From the NCBI GenBank assembly GCA_029378245.1, contig JARKIF010000009.1:186001-250000 (forward strand): a stretch of 64,000 nt of DNA, given 5' to 3'. Position 1 is the first letter of the stretch. Every line of letters begins with the position of its first letter. The DNA comes from Roridomyces roridus. Its lineage: Eukaryota; Basidiomycota; Agaricomycetes; Agaricales; Mycenaceae. The notes under the pieces are model-generated. The model was not told the DNA's origin, did no database searches, and saw nothing but the letters and a program-made list of their open reading frames with translations. This document shows, piece by piece, positions 37,144 to 49,810 of the stretch. The position numbers were made by a program, and so were the translations under genes.

Positions 37144-37751
37144 TCACGAATTGCCCAGCAATATGCTACCAGTGACACTATACCCGCGTCGATGGCCTCT
37201 CGAATCGGCCATAGCCACCATCGCAACCTCCACGCGCGTGAATACGCAGACGACCCGACATGCGATTTTCTGGTGCGCGATGGTATCGTAGTATCCCGTA
37301 ATGTCGATGCCTAGTTCCTGCTACATATTGGAGATTTCTTCGAATTGAAATGTTGGAGGAACGCACCAGAACATCGTTGGTTTTGAGTTCGTGAGGATGT
37401 CCTTCGGGGCTTAGCCGTCTGCCATTAAGAAAAGTCCCATTCGAGCTTTGCAGATCGCGTATGAAGATCTGCACTGATATTAGCAGGAGTTCAAGTCGGA
37501 AAGAGGATAGATAGCCTCACCTTGCCTCCCTCTTGCCACACCTCAGCATGCACCCTACTAACCACACTCGAGTCAAAGTCGACTTGCTTCTTGCCCAAAT
37601 GAAGCGGCGTCTTGCTGGACTTGCGGCCCAGCTGAACGCGCCGGCCAGAGGTAGTCAGAGCGATTTGTTTTGGGATGAAAAACGAGTCGTTGAGGGGGTA
37701 TAGATATAGTGCGGGGAAGGCGGGGGAGGTTGAGAGTATCGGGGCGGGCAT
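37144..37751 (-). CDS. Short FHA-domain protein related to Far10/Vps64/SLMAP
   Basis: Three exons from ATG 37,751 (or an in-frame ATG at 37,784) to TGA 37,144-37,146. The FHA phosphothreonine-binding core is complete: RRVQLGRKSSKTP, SSVVSRVHAEVW, RDLQSSNGTFLNGRR and LKTNDVLELGIDI. The PHELKTND spacing resembles fungal Far10/Vps64 and animal SLMAP proteins, which act in STRIPAK complexes on membranes. Those proteins are much longer, with coiled coils and a C-terminal membrane helix; here the frame ends about 40 residues after the domain in VTGSILLGNS. It may be a lone FHA protein or a relic lacking its 3' exons. No coiled coil follows downstream on this strand. Confidence 0.7.
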
Positions 37752-38148
37752 CTTGGGGATTCGTTTGAAACGTGAGGGCCGCATGCTTTAAAGCCATGGT
37801 GCCATCCCATCCGAGAAGCTGCTACCAGCGATTAAGATAGCTAGCTTTGCCGGCATGGTGAGTCCTGTGGCGAGTTTAACGTAGTATTCGAACAGGGGAG
37901 AGTCCGAAAAGATGGATGTCGCAGAGAACTGGAAGGATCCTCGCAGATTACGTTCAGAGATACGGTGTTCAAGAGCTGACGCAGTTCGGACGGCGGTGGT
38001 TGTCGATAAGATCGTGATATCGCCGGCACCCTCTTCTTCCTCTCCGAACTGCCGACTAGCATGCCCGAGGCCACCGACACTCCCGCCCGGCGGCGTTCTG
38101 TCCCTATAAATTCGACTTGGCAATCCCTTCTCTCCTCCCGCCCGTGCA

Positions 38149-39354
38149 ATGGTTTCCACTGAACGCAAGACGATCGTCACCAAACGGTCCCTCACCTATT
38201 CGTATCTCTTCGCTGCACCACGCGATGCCAAGCCCACCCTCTTCTTCGCCCATGGTTTCCCATCGACTGGACAGCTCTGGCGCAGACAAGTCGAGTTCTT
38301 TGGGAGCAGGGGATACGGTCTGATCGTCCCCGACATGCTCGGATACGGCGGGACCAGCAAGCCTACGGACCCGGCTGTTTACATCGGCAGTGGGCTCGCT
38401 GCGGACGTAGTAGACATTCTGGACAAGGAGGGCGTCAGCACCGTCATCACAGTCGCACACGATTGGTGCGTTTGTACCCTCTTCATCTCGACGCGTTCCA
38501 ATCTTTGCGGGCAGGGGCACCCACGTTGTATCGCGCCTCATTAACTACCACCCTGAACGCGTTTCCGCCTCTATCTTTCTCGCTGTCGGGTACATCCCTC
38601 CGATCCCCAAAGGCAGAGACATCATCACCAACTCCAAGAAAGTGGCTGAGCTCGTCGGGTACGATATCTTTGCGTACATGCGCTGGTTCGTGACAGAAGA
38701 AGCTGCACGTCTCATCGACGGGGTGGAGGACGGACAAGACCGCGTGCGTTTCCTGTCTGTGCAACACTCAATACTAACTACTCCACAGATCGACTCGTTC
38801 ATCAACCTGTTGTACCCCGAAAAGCCAGAGTTATGGCGAGACACCAACATGTGCGTCGACGGTGGCGCACGCGAATGGATTGTAAAGAACAGGCGGACTG
38901 CGTTGCCTGCGTGGATGACTCCAGAGGTGCGTCTAGTCTACACTCCATTCACACCAAACTGATTCACGGTGGAAGGACTTTGAATACCACCGCAAGCAGC
39001 TCAAGGAAGGCGGCCTCTCTGCCCCGCTTTGCTGGTACAAGATGCTGCAGACGAAGGAGACCGCAGAGGACGACGCGAGTATGTTCTCCTTCCTTCCCCA
39101 TCTTCTAATACAGTATCTCACATCTCTTTCTTCCAGAGGTCCTCGACACCAAGCTCACAAACCCCATGCTCTACATCCCCTTCCTGTGCGACTGCATCTG
39201 CCGCCGCGAGTCTGCCGCCGCCACGTACAACGACCCGAGCAAGGTCACTGGCAAGGTGACGGTCAAGGAGCTACCGGAGGCGGATCATTGGGGCGTCGAG
39301 TCGCATGGGGAGGAGATTAATGGATGGATTCTCGAGTGGCTGGGAGAGCTTTGA
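38149..39354 (+). CDS. Epoxide hydrolase, alpha/beta-hydrolase fold
   Basis: Five to six exons start at ATG 38,149 (MVSTERKTIVTKRSLTYSY). Visible motifs are the oxyanion turn HGFPSTGQLW, the GYGGTSKP loop, the nucleophile elbow VAHDWG with Asp as nucleophile (split by the first intron within the Trp codon), cap-domain YDIFAYMRWF with the ring-opening Tyr candidate, and LPEADHWGVE with the catalytic His near the C-terminus. This matches soluble epoxide hydrolases, which convert epoxides to vicinal diols in detoxification or lipid metabolism. No signal peptide is seen. The frame is intact after splicing. Confidence 0.87.
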
Positions 39355-41179
39355 AGGAAAGTATTCAGAGTGTAAATGTGAATTCGCTTTTTCCAGCAAG
39401 TAGCTTCCAATTCAAGCATATATATCTACAAGCACACGGCCCGCGTATGTAAAGTCGAGTCCGATAAGGTGTGTAGTCCATGAAGCGTCCTTGATGTATA
39501 CACGACCTCCGCCCTCCCTTCCCGTTCTCATCTCCTCGTCCTCCCCGAGTCTCCGTCGACCATCCTCAAGGTCATAACTCCCTGCTCCCTCTCCCTCCAT
39601 CTCCCGCTCGTCTTCATATCCACGTCGGCCGGGTTCTTCAAGCGTACAAGTCCAATACAGCCTCCCTCTCCTCTTCCATCCCGTTTTCAAGCAGCGATGG
39701 CGTCATTCCATGTAGGCCGGGTTCTTCGAATTCGCAAGTCAAATGCAGATGGTGGATGTGCGGTGACGAATGACAGCTAGGGACCGCAGGGTGCATGTAT
39801 CGAGTGGCGGATATGAGTGCAAGCGAAACACAGCAAAAACAAAGACACGAGATGATCTGCAGAGCATGATGGTCAGCGACATGGATGGCAAGGGCAAGAC
39901 AGGGACGTACTCGACGACGAAAACAGAAACCGGAGGGCCACAGATCTGATGACGAAACAAGGCAAGGTACGCGGAGGCCTGCCAGGTTGGCTCGAGAAGG
40001 ACGGCGAATCGAATCTGGTGTGGATCGGGCTGGATTCTATTGGGACGACGGTTGGGGTGAATCCGGACTGGTACAGGCAGGCGTTGGATTCGTGGAACGC
40101 CCAAGGGTATGCCAGGGTGTTCGCTAGTCGACTGTCGCGCGGGATTTCGGTTGTGCAAGGCGAAGAGTCGCTGCGTATTCGAGGATGGGTATAATGCAGG
40201 GGGTAGTGGTAGTGGAAGCCGGAGGTGGGACGAAGGCTGCGAGGCTGTTTCTTTCTCCGCTGAAGACGGCGGTGGGTTCGGAACCGGGCTGTGGTCATAG
40301 ATAAACAGGCTGGTGGGGTTTCGACCTCAAGGGAAGGGAAGACGGGGCTTGAGGAAGTAATGGGCGAGCATCGGGTGTCGCAGAGTATGGCGAGGAAGGA
40401 GGTCTTGGGGTATCGCTGGGGAAGGAGGCCGTTGCACTGGTACTACAAGTACACCAGTCAGTCTAAGCTCGGGTCCAGTCGACAAGAAACACTCACGACG
40501 ATATTAATCCGAAAAAGAAGCACTGGTGAAGGGTAAAGGTGTCGAGCAAGGACCCGCGCGGTTGCTACGCAGCCGTCAGTCGCGATTAAACGGCAGATGG
40601 ATACGGGAGTCTCACAAGAAGGAGAAGGAACGCGAAGGCAAAGAAAGTCGAGCAAGGGCCCGGGGTATACTGTGAATGATCAATACGGCGAATCACGAGT
40701 GGATGCTGTCAACTGACTTGGGAAAAGGACGTCGAGCAAGGGCTCGGGGGTATAGGCAAGAAGAAAGAGCGGCCCCGCAAGGAAAGAAGAGTGGCTCGTT
40801 GAAGAAGCTGAAGAGGGTGTCAGCGAAGGAGACATTGGCGTACGTGAGCACGTACGTGGGGCAGCACACAAAAATGTATTTTGATGCCCGAAGAGATCGA
40901 AAGGGCAGAAGACTTCAAGATGGAGTCCTGGTCACGGCGCGTAGGCAGCCGAACAAAGAGGGTATATCGCTCGCCGGGGTAGCAAGGCGAGAAATGGAGC
41001 CAGGGATAGTTTGACCCAAAAGGTGTGGAGAGAGGGAATTGCAATAGATGGTGTGCACTGTAGCGGCCTGGGCATTCAAGAAGGCGGGGTATAATAAGCA
41101 CTGTGTTAGGGTCAGCGAGGAATGCAGGCAAGATAGGTGACGCACCTCAAGGCCTCAAGCAACATCTGGGTGGTCTCCT
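39355..41179. other. Inner end of arm 2; no gene assigned
   Basis: From about 40.3 kb this matches the CT-rich tract of arm 1, inverted. The motif GTCGAGCAAGGRCCCG occurs at about 40,539, 40,650 and 40,729. A GGCCGGGTTCTTC block recurs at about 39,628 and 39,715. A Glu/Arg-rich minus-strand frame (39,690-39,412) is low in complexity and not convincing. Confidence 0.4.
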
Positions 41180-41806
41180 TCAATATCTGGGCGAGATGCG
41201 CAGCGACGCGGAGTTTGGAAGGGCGGGCAAGCGTGCAAGCGCGACGCGACGAGGACGCCGAATGACGGGAGCAGGAGGTGGTGGGATGGGCTCGGCCTCC
41301 CCCATCTCAATGTCCAGGTCGATCTCAGCCATCTCGGCGTCCATGTGCTCCAGGTGTATCCCCTCCAGACGCTCTACCAGCGAGGCGACGCTATGGCTAA
41401 AAGGCGAGTGAGGGCTCTCGCCGCCAACTTGCTCGCAGAAAGTGTTCCAGGCGAGGCGCTCCAAGCGTTGAGCGGGCGTCTCGCTCTCGCCCCGACGGAT
41501 GACGGCCACGGTCTGGAAGATGGTGACAACGACGGGGCCGGTGGGAGGAGGAGGAGGGCGATGGCGCTTGTGAGCCTCGCGACGGTGGTAAGAGGCGAGG
41601 AAGGAACTGTTGGGGATTCGGGAGCGCAACGGCGCAGCGCTGGGGCGGAGGCGCTTGCAGCGGCCATTGCCATCGAGCTGGTGCCCGTCCTCCTCGAGCT
41701 CAAAGTGGGCCCTCTTGGGGCGAGGAGGAGGAGGGAAACGGTTGTCGATGGGGCCAGCGATGGCAGCGACGAGGGGAAGGGCGGTGAACTGGAAGTTGGC
41801 AGACAT
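41180..41806 (-). CDS. Small basic proline-rich protein, arm 2 copy
   Basis: Single exon, 208 residues, from ATG 41,806 (MSANFQFTALPLVAAIAGP). It is the partner of the gene at 29,191-29,811 and shares PRPKRAHFELE, RCKRLRPSAAPLRSR, the Pro run, IFQTVAVIRRGE and PAQRLERLAWN. Length differences between the two are whole codons, and many changes are conservative (Ile/Val, Ser/Ala). The last about 15 residues differ. Upstream sequence including AACAGCGAGTTTGTTTACAGA is shared too, so the promoter was duplicated along with the gene. Confidence 0.65.
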   Translation of the reverse strand: MSANFQFTALPLVAAIAGPIDNRFPPPPRPKRAHFELEEDGHQLDGNGRCKRLRPSAAPLRSRIPNSSFLASYHRREAHKRHRPPPPPTGPVVVTIFQTVAVIRRGESETPAQRLERLAWNTFCEQVGGESPHSPFSHSVASLVERLEGIHLEHMDAEMAEIDLDIEMGEAEPIPPPPAPVIRRPRRVALARLPALPNSASLRISPRY

Positions 41807-42712
41807 GGTGGTGGTGTATGCAGAGAATGGAGAATGGTCTGTAAACAAACTCGCTGTTTGAGTCTGTTTAGTTCACGTGAAATACAGCGCTCTGGCGTCG
41901 ACTGAACGCGACGAGGAGGCTCGTGAACGTCATCGACACGTCGGACACGCTGAGGAGGCAGTCAGGGGAGGCTGCGATCCCGCGGAAGCAAATTGGTTAG
42001 ACGACGTTGTCATTACGACGCGCTGGTCGACACGGGGTCCACGATCGGGAAAAAGACATCCTGTTCTCCTGTGAGCTCAAAAACGCAGAAAGGAGGCAGC
42101 CATGTCATACCTGGTTCGCCAGAGACACGAAAAAAACCGCGAAAACCGCGAAAGGAGCCTCGGATGATAAGATTCTAGCAGCACAACGATCCTCGCAAGT
42201 CTTCCTCTGACTTGGGCGCGCAGGCAACCGATAGGATGATTTTCGCAGCCAGCTCGAAAATTTCTTGATTTTTCTTCAATCGATCGGGAAGATTGACGCG
42301 TCGTCAAGTCATCGCGGTTTGAATGCAACTCGAAAAGGCTTGAAGGACATGCGCGAATACAGCCAGGTAGACGAGCGCAGCGTCGAGATGGTGGTATGGA
42401 GACGGTGGAGTATTATCTAAGCCACGGCATGCCTTCAAGTTGCCGAACTGCCGAGGTCGCGACAATTGTTTGATTTTACGGCAAGATTTCAACCTGTTTG
42501 AATATTCGTCTGCAACGCGTAGCCCGAAACTTGAAAACCTCAAACCAACTCGTCAGTTGCTCTGTCAAGTCCATTCGGAGGACTCGAAACCGGGATCCAG
42601 TCGGCCGGGAGCCCGAGATGAGCAGTGAGAAGGGGTTGAATTCTTCGTGAATAATTTACAAGAGGTCGAAATGTCCATCAAGCCTGGACTTCAGACTTCC
42701 CCATCTCTCATT

Positions 42713-45229
42713 TTAATCCAAAAACCACCCTATATCCAAGTCAAGTTCAGTACTGATCAAAGAAGGAGCCCAAAATGCATTGCGCACCTCAACATAAAGC
42801 GTAATATGATTCCTCAGAGCCACCTTCTCCCGGCTCTTCCACCCTATTTGATCTTCCCCTATATTCCAAGCACTCGGCACGGGCTCCATCACCTCGTCTG
42901 CCAGACAAAATTCTTCTGAGGGGGAGAGCGCCTGCAACAACCGCACGAGGAACACCGAAGCCTCATGGTACGCGAATTGCTGGCCGAGGCAAATCCGCGG
43001 CCCAGCGTTGAAGGGGAGGAAGATGAATGGGTTGGGGGTCACTGTACCTACAGGTGAGAACTTGAAAAAGAGCGCGGTGGGGCACGTACGGTACTTTTGC
43101 AGCCGTGCATCGAGGAAGCGATCCGGGTCCCATTCAGCCGCTAGAAGTCGTCAATATTCGAAAAATAACTGAGATGTCAGAGAGGAAAAAAAAAAAGACA
43201 GACCATCAGGTCCCCACAAATCCGTCCGGCGCTGCATCGCCATCACACTGTACATGACCCTACAATAGATGTCAGCTGCAGGGCTATATAAGCAACTTGA
43301 ACCGAAGTTGCCATACTTGGAATGTGCGGGAATATAAAAATCGGGTTTCCCGCTACCAGCCGGGGCAGGCAACGTGACAGGCGTAATCGTGCTCCTGAAA
43401 CACAGATGTTAGAAGTGGGGGAGATAAAATAAGAACATGGCATATACCGCATATTGTACGGGCTAGCTCAAGGATGTCAAAAAGAGCTTGAATATGACCG
43501 AGATAGCGACTCACACAGGAGGGTACACCCGCAGCGTCTCTGTCATCCCAGGTCAGCCTCTTTGGCACGTGAATCATGGTGAGCACACACCATTGAGGAC
43601 GGCCCTGAGAAACTTCATCTCCCTAAAGTCCTCCGGAGCTGGTGCCCGCGCGGGCCCGACAACCTCCAGCACCTCTGCGCGCAGTGTCGCCATCACAGCC
43701 GGGTGCTGGGTGAGCATGTACAGCGTGAATGTGAGTAGGCATGAAGTCTATGAATGCGCTCAGACCAACAAAAAGGATGGCGGACGACGCACGGTATCAC
43801 GCGCAGCTACACTAATATTGAGGATCTCATCCCGAAGAATCGTTTGATCTACAAAAGCCCTGTCAGCAGGAAAGACCGAACACAACCGTACACACACACC
43901 GTCGGTATAGTTGAGCAAGTGCTCCACAAGAGTCTCACCCTCCTGCACCTCCCGCTCCACCTCACCATTAACATCCAACTTCTCCTGATTTCTAACCTTT
44001 CCCATCCTCTGTACTGCCCCACTCAAAATCGGGTCAAGAAACGTCCGGATAACACCCATCGGCTCGCTCATTCGATCCACCCAAAAGTCGCGTGGATGAA
44101 GAGCCCATGCGCCCCCAATGGAACCACGCTGAAAGACGATATTCTCTGCGGCGCTGAGAGCAGTGGCGAAACGCGTTGAAGGGGAGGGCGTCGAGACATT
44201 AGAAGAAGCAGAAGGCCCGGTGGGATAGGGCAGAAAAGCTTGGAGTGTATCCGGGTTGTGTCCGAAGAGGAACTCGCCGGAGGAGTCCGTCGTGAAACGC
44301 GATACGAGGTCCTGTCAAGATTACTCGATGACGGTTAGAGAAATGTATCTCCTACGGACCTGAAAGTCAACGGGATGCCCCTCTGCCAGCCGCTTCTTGA
44401 GCTGCGCGATGGCAACCAAAGCGTGGTTGTCGAAAAGCTCAAAGTCGCTCACGCGGTCCCGCTTGAAGAACGGGCGAGTCATGGCACGGTGGAATCTTTC
44501 AAGAAGTCAGTGAGCACTGGATCTAGGGCAAGAGGTGGTAGACGTACTTCCATAAATCACCGTCGGCGCCAAAGACTCCCGACCCAATCAACGAACCAAA
44601 AATCTCTTGAGTGTCTTGGCCTTTCTCGAAGTTGTTGAATTGAGTTGCCAGTATGATCTGACGACGGTCAATAACCAGTCCATGCGCACGAGACAATAAC
44701 AACCTTGAGATGCTCGGGTTCGGTGGTGAAAAACTTGGCAGACAGTTAGCAGGTAATACGCGGAGAGAATCCAAGTCGGAACGCACCCTGTCCTGGAAGA
44801 GTATACGCATACAAAAGGTATGTCCGAGTGTCTTTGCAAGCACGGCGAGAGGTTCTCCTGTCGATGCATGGGTGACTTTTTTCTTCAGCACGAAACATGG
44901 GATGAATGCTCACCTGGATAAGTTACCTTCGCATCCTTCAGCCCTTTGCGTACGAGATCGATTCCGCCGACAGAAGATGGCACTGGTGGTGGCAAAATTG
45001 CTCCCCGCACCCACGCTGAACATCTGTCCCTGTACAGCTTGAGCTGCACTTTGACAGTGAATACAATTGGGAAGCTAAGGAAGCAGGCGGCGGCAAACAA
45101 CAGTCCTGAGAATTGGAGCTCCGTGGAGCGGTGCACAAGCAATCGGATGCCCCAGGTGGCGAGTGGAGGCGCGAGGATTCCAGGGAGGAGATCTTTCGCG
45201 AGGTAGAGGATTCCTGGTGGGAGGGCCAT
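42713..45229 (-). CDS. Cytochrome P450, microsomal (CYP63-like)
   Basis: A multi-exon minus-strand gene starts [17 protein letters not shown]. It has a hydrophobic N-terminal anchor ([15 protein letters not shown]), then a Pro-rich hinge. The core motifs are all readable: I-helix AARDT, K-helix ETLR within [11 protein letters not shown] (split by an intron), [12 protein letters not shown], and the haem loop [15 protein letters not shown] with its Cys ligand. The C-terminus ends DIGWFLD at 42,713. The anchor and haem-loop style resemble the CYP63/CYP5037 group of basidiomycetes, monooxygenases acting on alkanes, aromatics and other hydrophobic compounds in the ER. It looks functional. It has no counterpart in arm 1. 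Confidence 0.85.
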
Positions 45230-45625
45230 TGGGTTGATTGCGGCGAGTCCATCCCACCGCGTCTTTTTATTACCGCGTCTTGTGTCAGGCTCATGTCGTG
45301 ATCAATTCAAGTGGCCCGTTTTGGTTAACCGTCTTATCAGTTTGTCGGAGAATCGAGTCGGAACAAGTCGGAATCACTGGTGACAATGGCAGACGTGAGC
45401 TGGGCTCGTACGTTTACTTACACCAGATCCGTGTCGGGGCTTGACAACTTGAAGGAAGTGGTGCGGGGCGGAGGTGGACGAGTGACGATCGCGAGAGGAG
45501 AAACTTGATCGGTCCTCATGCGGTCACATGAGAAACAGACAAGGGTACAGTGATCGGCAATCACACCATCTCTTTCAAGTAATCTGGCAAACACGAGCTT
45601 TGGATATTGTCACGAATACTGATAT
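45230..45625. other. Short spacer between two minus-strand genes
   Basis: Contains presumably the P450 promoter and the F-box gene 3' end; nothing else is seen. Confidence 0.5.
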
Positions 45626-47560
45626 TTAGTTTGGCTTCCACCAGTGGTGGTAGCCTGGCTTCGTCCCACGCGGCACCCAGCCCAACCCAGAGTTGAAATC
45701 GACAAGGCGGATCCCTTTGGCGCGAAGTAGCTCTGAGAAACCAACATACTCGTTTTTCGCAACCTGTTTCCTGGGCACAAAAGTGAGAACCAAATTCCAA
45801 AGCGATGAACACAGTGTGCAATGCAACTCACTCCGACGTCGGCCACTCAACTCCCGGCATCGTAATGTCTTTCAACGCTGGGAACATTTTCGTATCAAGT
45901 GCGCGGAAGAATTGCGTTAGGGTAGGTTGGTTAGACGGCTACAACAAGTTCAGTTCCTGCAGAGGGGGAAAGCGTATGACTTGCAAGGGCGCAAAGTAAC
46001 CGACGTAGATCTTGGTCAGCTTCGCGTGGGGGACGGTGCAAGTGAAAAGGTCGTTCGGAATGGTCTTTGCTTGATCAGAAACGGAGGAGTCTAAAAGTTT
46101 ATACGTATTCGTTGCGCCTTGGTCCGTGGGTGCTGGATGGAGACGGTTTCCAAGTTTGGGCAGTTATCAAAAACTTTGCTCTGCGCCAAGACCTCGAGCG
46201 GCACTGAGAGCTCAGTCAATTTAGCGCGGTGTTGATGGATGAATGCGACCGCTGCAGCGACGTCGCCAGCAAGGTTTCCCAGTGTAACGATTCGCAGTTG
46301 GTCGAGGCTGTGTTCTTTTGTGAGTGCTCGACCAAGTTGTTGCTGCCAGATGCGCACGAGAGTTGGGAGAAGAAATCCAAGACGGACGGTGTGCATTTCC
46401 AAACGTCGAGCGACGTGAGTTGGGGAAAGACGGTGAAACCTGCAGCCGAAGTAGGGAAGAAGAAATGGGCTGGCGTTGACAAGATGAGGTGCGTAAGGGA
46501 AGTAAAGGGCGTGACGAGGGCGGGATTTGTAGCAGTCCAACTTTTTCGAGGTGGTGCAGGGTCAGTGCCATTCAGGTCCATGTCCAGCCGTTGGATCGTG
46601 GATGCCGAGTTAGACCGCGAAAGGGTCTTCAACGCTTCCATGGTCATCACCAACACCCGGTTTGACTGCGGATCGTGGGTTGGAGATTTTCTGAGGTCAA
46701 AAGATCAAAGATATTGAATGGCAAACGTACTTGGCTGGTTTGTCAAACTTGGCAATCGCTTTGAATTCCGAATTGAGCTGAAAGTTTGTTTTGTGTGTCG
46801 TTGGATACTTGGAGCTTTATGTGGATGCACTTGAGGGACGGTACGTTGCTCATCTGCAAGAAATTTTCGGGAAAGAGGTCATAGCCAGCTACGAGGAGGG
46901 GTTCAAGACTTTTGGACTGAGCCAAAGCCGAGGCCAACATCTTGGCTCGTTCAAGCAAAAGAGTGCTGCTGCCAACGGGGTGGAACTTGAAGGGTCTGGG
47001 CCTGCGCTCGGTATGCGGAAAGTGGAAGATCCTCTGGTGGAGAGGCTCGGTGTGCAGTTGATGTGCAGTGGATCGTACCAGAAAAGAAACGGGTTTCGGC
47101 CCGTTCATCGGTATCTTCAAATTCCCGTCAACGACGATGACACGGCGAGGGTTGATACTCGCAAGTCCTTCGCGCAGTCCACCAACACGATCGGAGCTCT
47201 ATATGATCAAAGAGAGGAACAAGTCTGTGATATTCGGGCTGTTTCCGAGAATGCGGAGCATTGCAGATCCAAACCCTCCCTCGACTCGCAATTTTCGGAT
47301 GAAAGGGCCGATTTCTGGATTATTGAGAAGAACGTTGGACAAAGCGTTGGCTTTGGCCGTTGTACGCAAGATTACGACATTATACAACAACGATGTGTCA
47401 ACGCGAAGCCAGGATTTGCGGACGAGAAGATAGGTCGATGAGGAGTAGCCGGCAGCTGTGAGTGGCTTCGCCGAAGTGTCTGAGAACACCTTATCGGTTA
47501 GCTTGAGGCAGAGGAGAGAGGATTTCCGACACGATCTCGTCAGGGATACGGTCGGCCATG
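45626..47560 (-). pseudogene. F-box/LRR-like gene, probably frameshifted
   Basis: The start MADRIPDEIVSEILS (about 47,559) is an agaric F-box beginning. The continuation KLTDKVFSDTSAKPL, then YLLVRKSWLRVDTSLLYNVV and NPEIGPFIRKLRVEGGFGS, is in another frame: a 1-nt length change lies about 45 nt after the ATG. Later pieces (KMLASALAQSKSLEPLLVAG, FLQMSNVPSLKCIHIK) and a C-terminal part with FSELLRAKGIRLVDFNS follow on the same strand. A second phase problem seems to lie near 47,070. Either unusual introns rescue it or it is a recent pseudogene. It exists only in arm 2. Confidence 0.6.
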
Positions 47561-48899
47561 AAGGCGGAAAGAGAGTGCTGGCTGCTCCAAACACGGTCAC
47601 ACATTATCATGCCATAAGAAGCAACTTACCCCTAGTTCCCCAAATGCCACCAAAATCCTTCGACTGGAGCAACATCGTCATTACACAGAAGAATCAATAA
47701 ACACAAGAAAGGCTACAATAGTAATCGTCCAAAGTCACTGGGCAAGCGACGAGAGTACATATTCCTGGACATTCCGGTAGATTTTGGATGCAACTCTCAA
47801 ACCGTTGCTGGCTATAGATTAAACCGATGAATTTGAACTGATTTCCTTGTTCCCGATGGTCGGACTGTATTTCGCGGGAATAATATTCTGAATTCACACA
47901 GTAAGGAAACCGACAGACTCGATTCGGAAGACAACTCACGACGCCCTGCTTCCCAATCCCAAGAAAGATTCCGAAAGGTATTGAATCGATTTGTGGTTCA
48001 ATCCTTGCTGTTGCAGCCAGGAGTATCCCGAAAACAAAATATAAGGCTCCAGATTCGATGCTGTGGCTCGTGAGCTGAAATGCTTTTAGAAATGGGAAAC
48101 GCCTACATGATTGCCATAGCATTATTCCAGTGCTTCCCCAGAGGATTTTTCTGAAGTGCGGAGTGTCGTTTCAGCCACCATATTCGGCCGGCTGTCGAAA
48201 TGTCACATTCGAGAGGGTATAGAATGACGTGGATTAGGCCTCTTTGAGGCGGGCGGCTGAACCTTCGGTGTCTTCTGTGATCAGATGATTGTTTCAACCT
48301 TGGGATGTACTACTTACAAGTGGCTAGCTCCGAGCTTCAAACATAAATGATGAGTTGAAGTACCCAATTCATACGTGACCCATTTGACAATTCACCGTTG
48401 GGCCGCCATGGTACTCTGCTGGATCATCCGGGAATTGCAACCACGGGTGTGATTTGGTATGATACTTGCTGATGATATAATCTGCAAACCTAGCCGGCTA
48501 CCTAAGCCTGCCTTGCAAATCAGTATGAAATCTTTGTACAACACATTGAGCATACATAGCATCGAGAAAGACAGAAGTCAACTTACTCAGGAGTCAGAAG
48601 CCTTCCAGGCAGAATTTAGAAAATGTCGACGAATCCAAATTGAATCAGAGCCGATGATGAGAAAAATTGCTTATGGCTTTGTGGAACTTGGGTTGGGGTT
48701 GGCATGCCGGGCCATACACGTCTGGTTGTAAGCGAAACCGGTATCGCGCGGATACGGAAGACGGATCAAGTCCGAGTCGGAGGAGAGCGCGATGTAGAGC
48801 GGTTGGTGTTGCGTAGTTGCAACACGAGAAAGCAAGAGAGAGAGTTCGGGGGAACTCTTATATAATCAGTCGAGTGAGGGATCTTCACCGCTACGAGTA

Positions 48900-49150
48900 G
48901 ATTCACGAAGCTTTGCGCCGTGAATGTAGACGAGTTTAAAAGTAATACTACAAAGCTTTGCGTCGTAGGATTACTAGTTGACGAAGATAACAGTATAAGA
49001 GCCTTGATCGCTGCGAATAGATTCCCGAAGCTTTGCGCCGAAGAATGTAAACGAGATAAAAGAGAATACTACAAAGCTTTGCGTCGTAGGGTTCTCAGTT
49101 GATAAAGGCGGTCACTTAGATGCTTGTAATACCTCAAAGCTTTGCGTCGA
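48900..49150. repeat. About 120-bp tandem repeats with AAGCTTTGCG core
   Basis: GAAGCTTTGCGCCG recurs at about 48,907 and 49,027; CAAAGCTTTGCGTCG recurs at about 48,951, 49,072 and 49,134. The two main units are about 120 bp long and differ by small changes. A TATA-like run (TTATATAATC) lies upstream at about 48,858, and an inverted repeat GTTGCGTAGTTGCAAC at 48,808. It may be a remnant of a retroelement control region, but no second terminal repeat is found. Confidence 0.6.
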
Positions 49151-49810
49151 GTGTAGTACAAGGAGATAAGTGCAGTAGTGTACGTCGAGTACACAAGGTT
49201 CACACAATTAGTGAGGGGTTCAACAAGTGTTGGATTGAGTAGGTAGGTACAGGATAAGATGTCTCAACAGGAGGGAGAGACACCCTTTTATACTCTACTG
49301 AGAAGGCTATGTTACTGTGGTGCGCAGTCTAGCGCAGTCGATGCATAGTCAAGTCTGACTGTGGTCGACTGCGGTTCGACTCAGACCAAGTCATTGAGGC
49401 GGTGACCCGCAGTCAAGTTCAAGGCAATGTACACTGGACTTGATTGCGGAGATATCACTGGGACTCGCTGTTGAACCGTGAGAGAGAGAGAAATCAAGAT
49501 TAGACCCGCGATCAATGATTGTTGATTGCAAGCCGAACCGTAGATAAATACATGAAGGCTAGCGAAATCGCGAAAAATAAATAGCTACGGCTGGAGAATA
49601 AATAAGTACAGATGTTCCATCACACTGGTCAAGAGATCAGTGGATCAGAAATCGAAGACATCGGGTCGGAAAAGTGAATTAGTGCCGTCGAGCCCCCTCC
49701 CTCCCCTCTTTACATAAGCCATCAATTTCCTTTTTCGGTATATTCTTCGCACGCAGCCACCTGTTGAGTTGAGCGCCTGGCCCGAGAGCACCCCCAAAAG
49801 TGTCAGGAAC

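Noticed and set aside
38149..45229. Epoxide hydrolase and P450 as part of a biosynthetic gene cluster
   Set aside because: No backbone enzyme (terpene synthase, PKS, NRPS) is near, and arm comparison shows the P450 segment is an insertion/deletion unit separate from the hydrolase.
48805..49290. Possible solo LTR of a copia-type element
   Set aside because: There is a TGTTG..CAACA-like hairpin and a TATA, but no matching second repeat, no primer-binding site and no flanking duplication at these borders.
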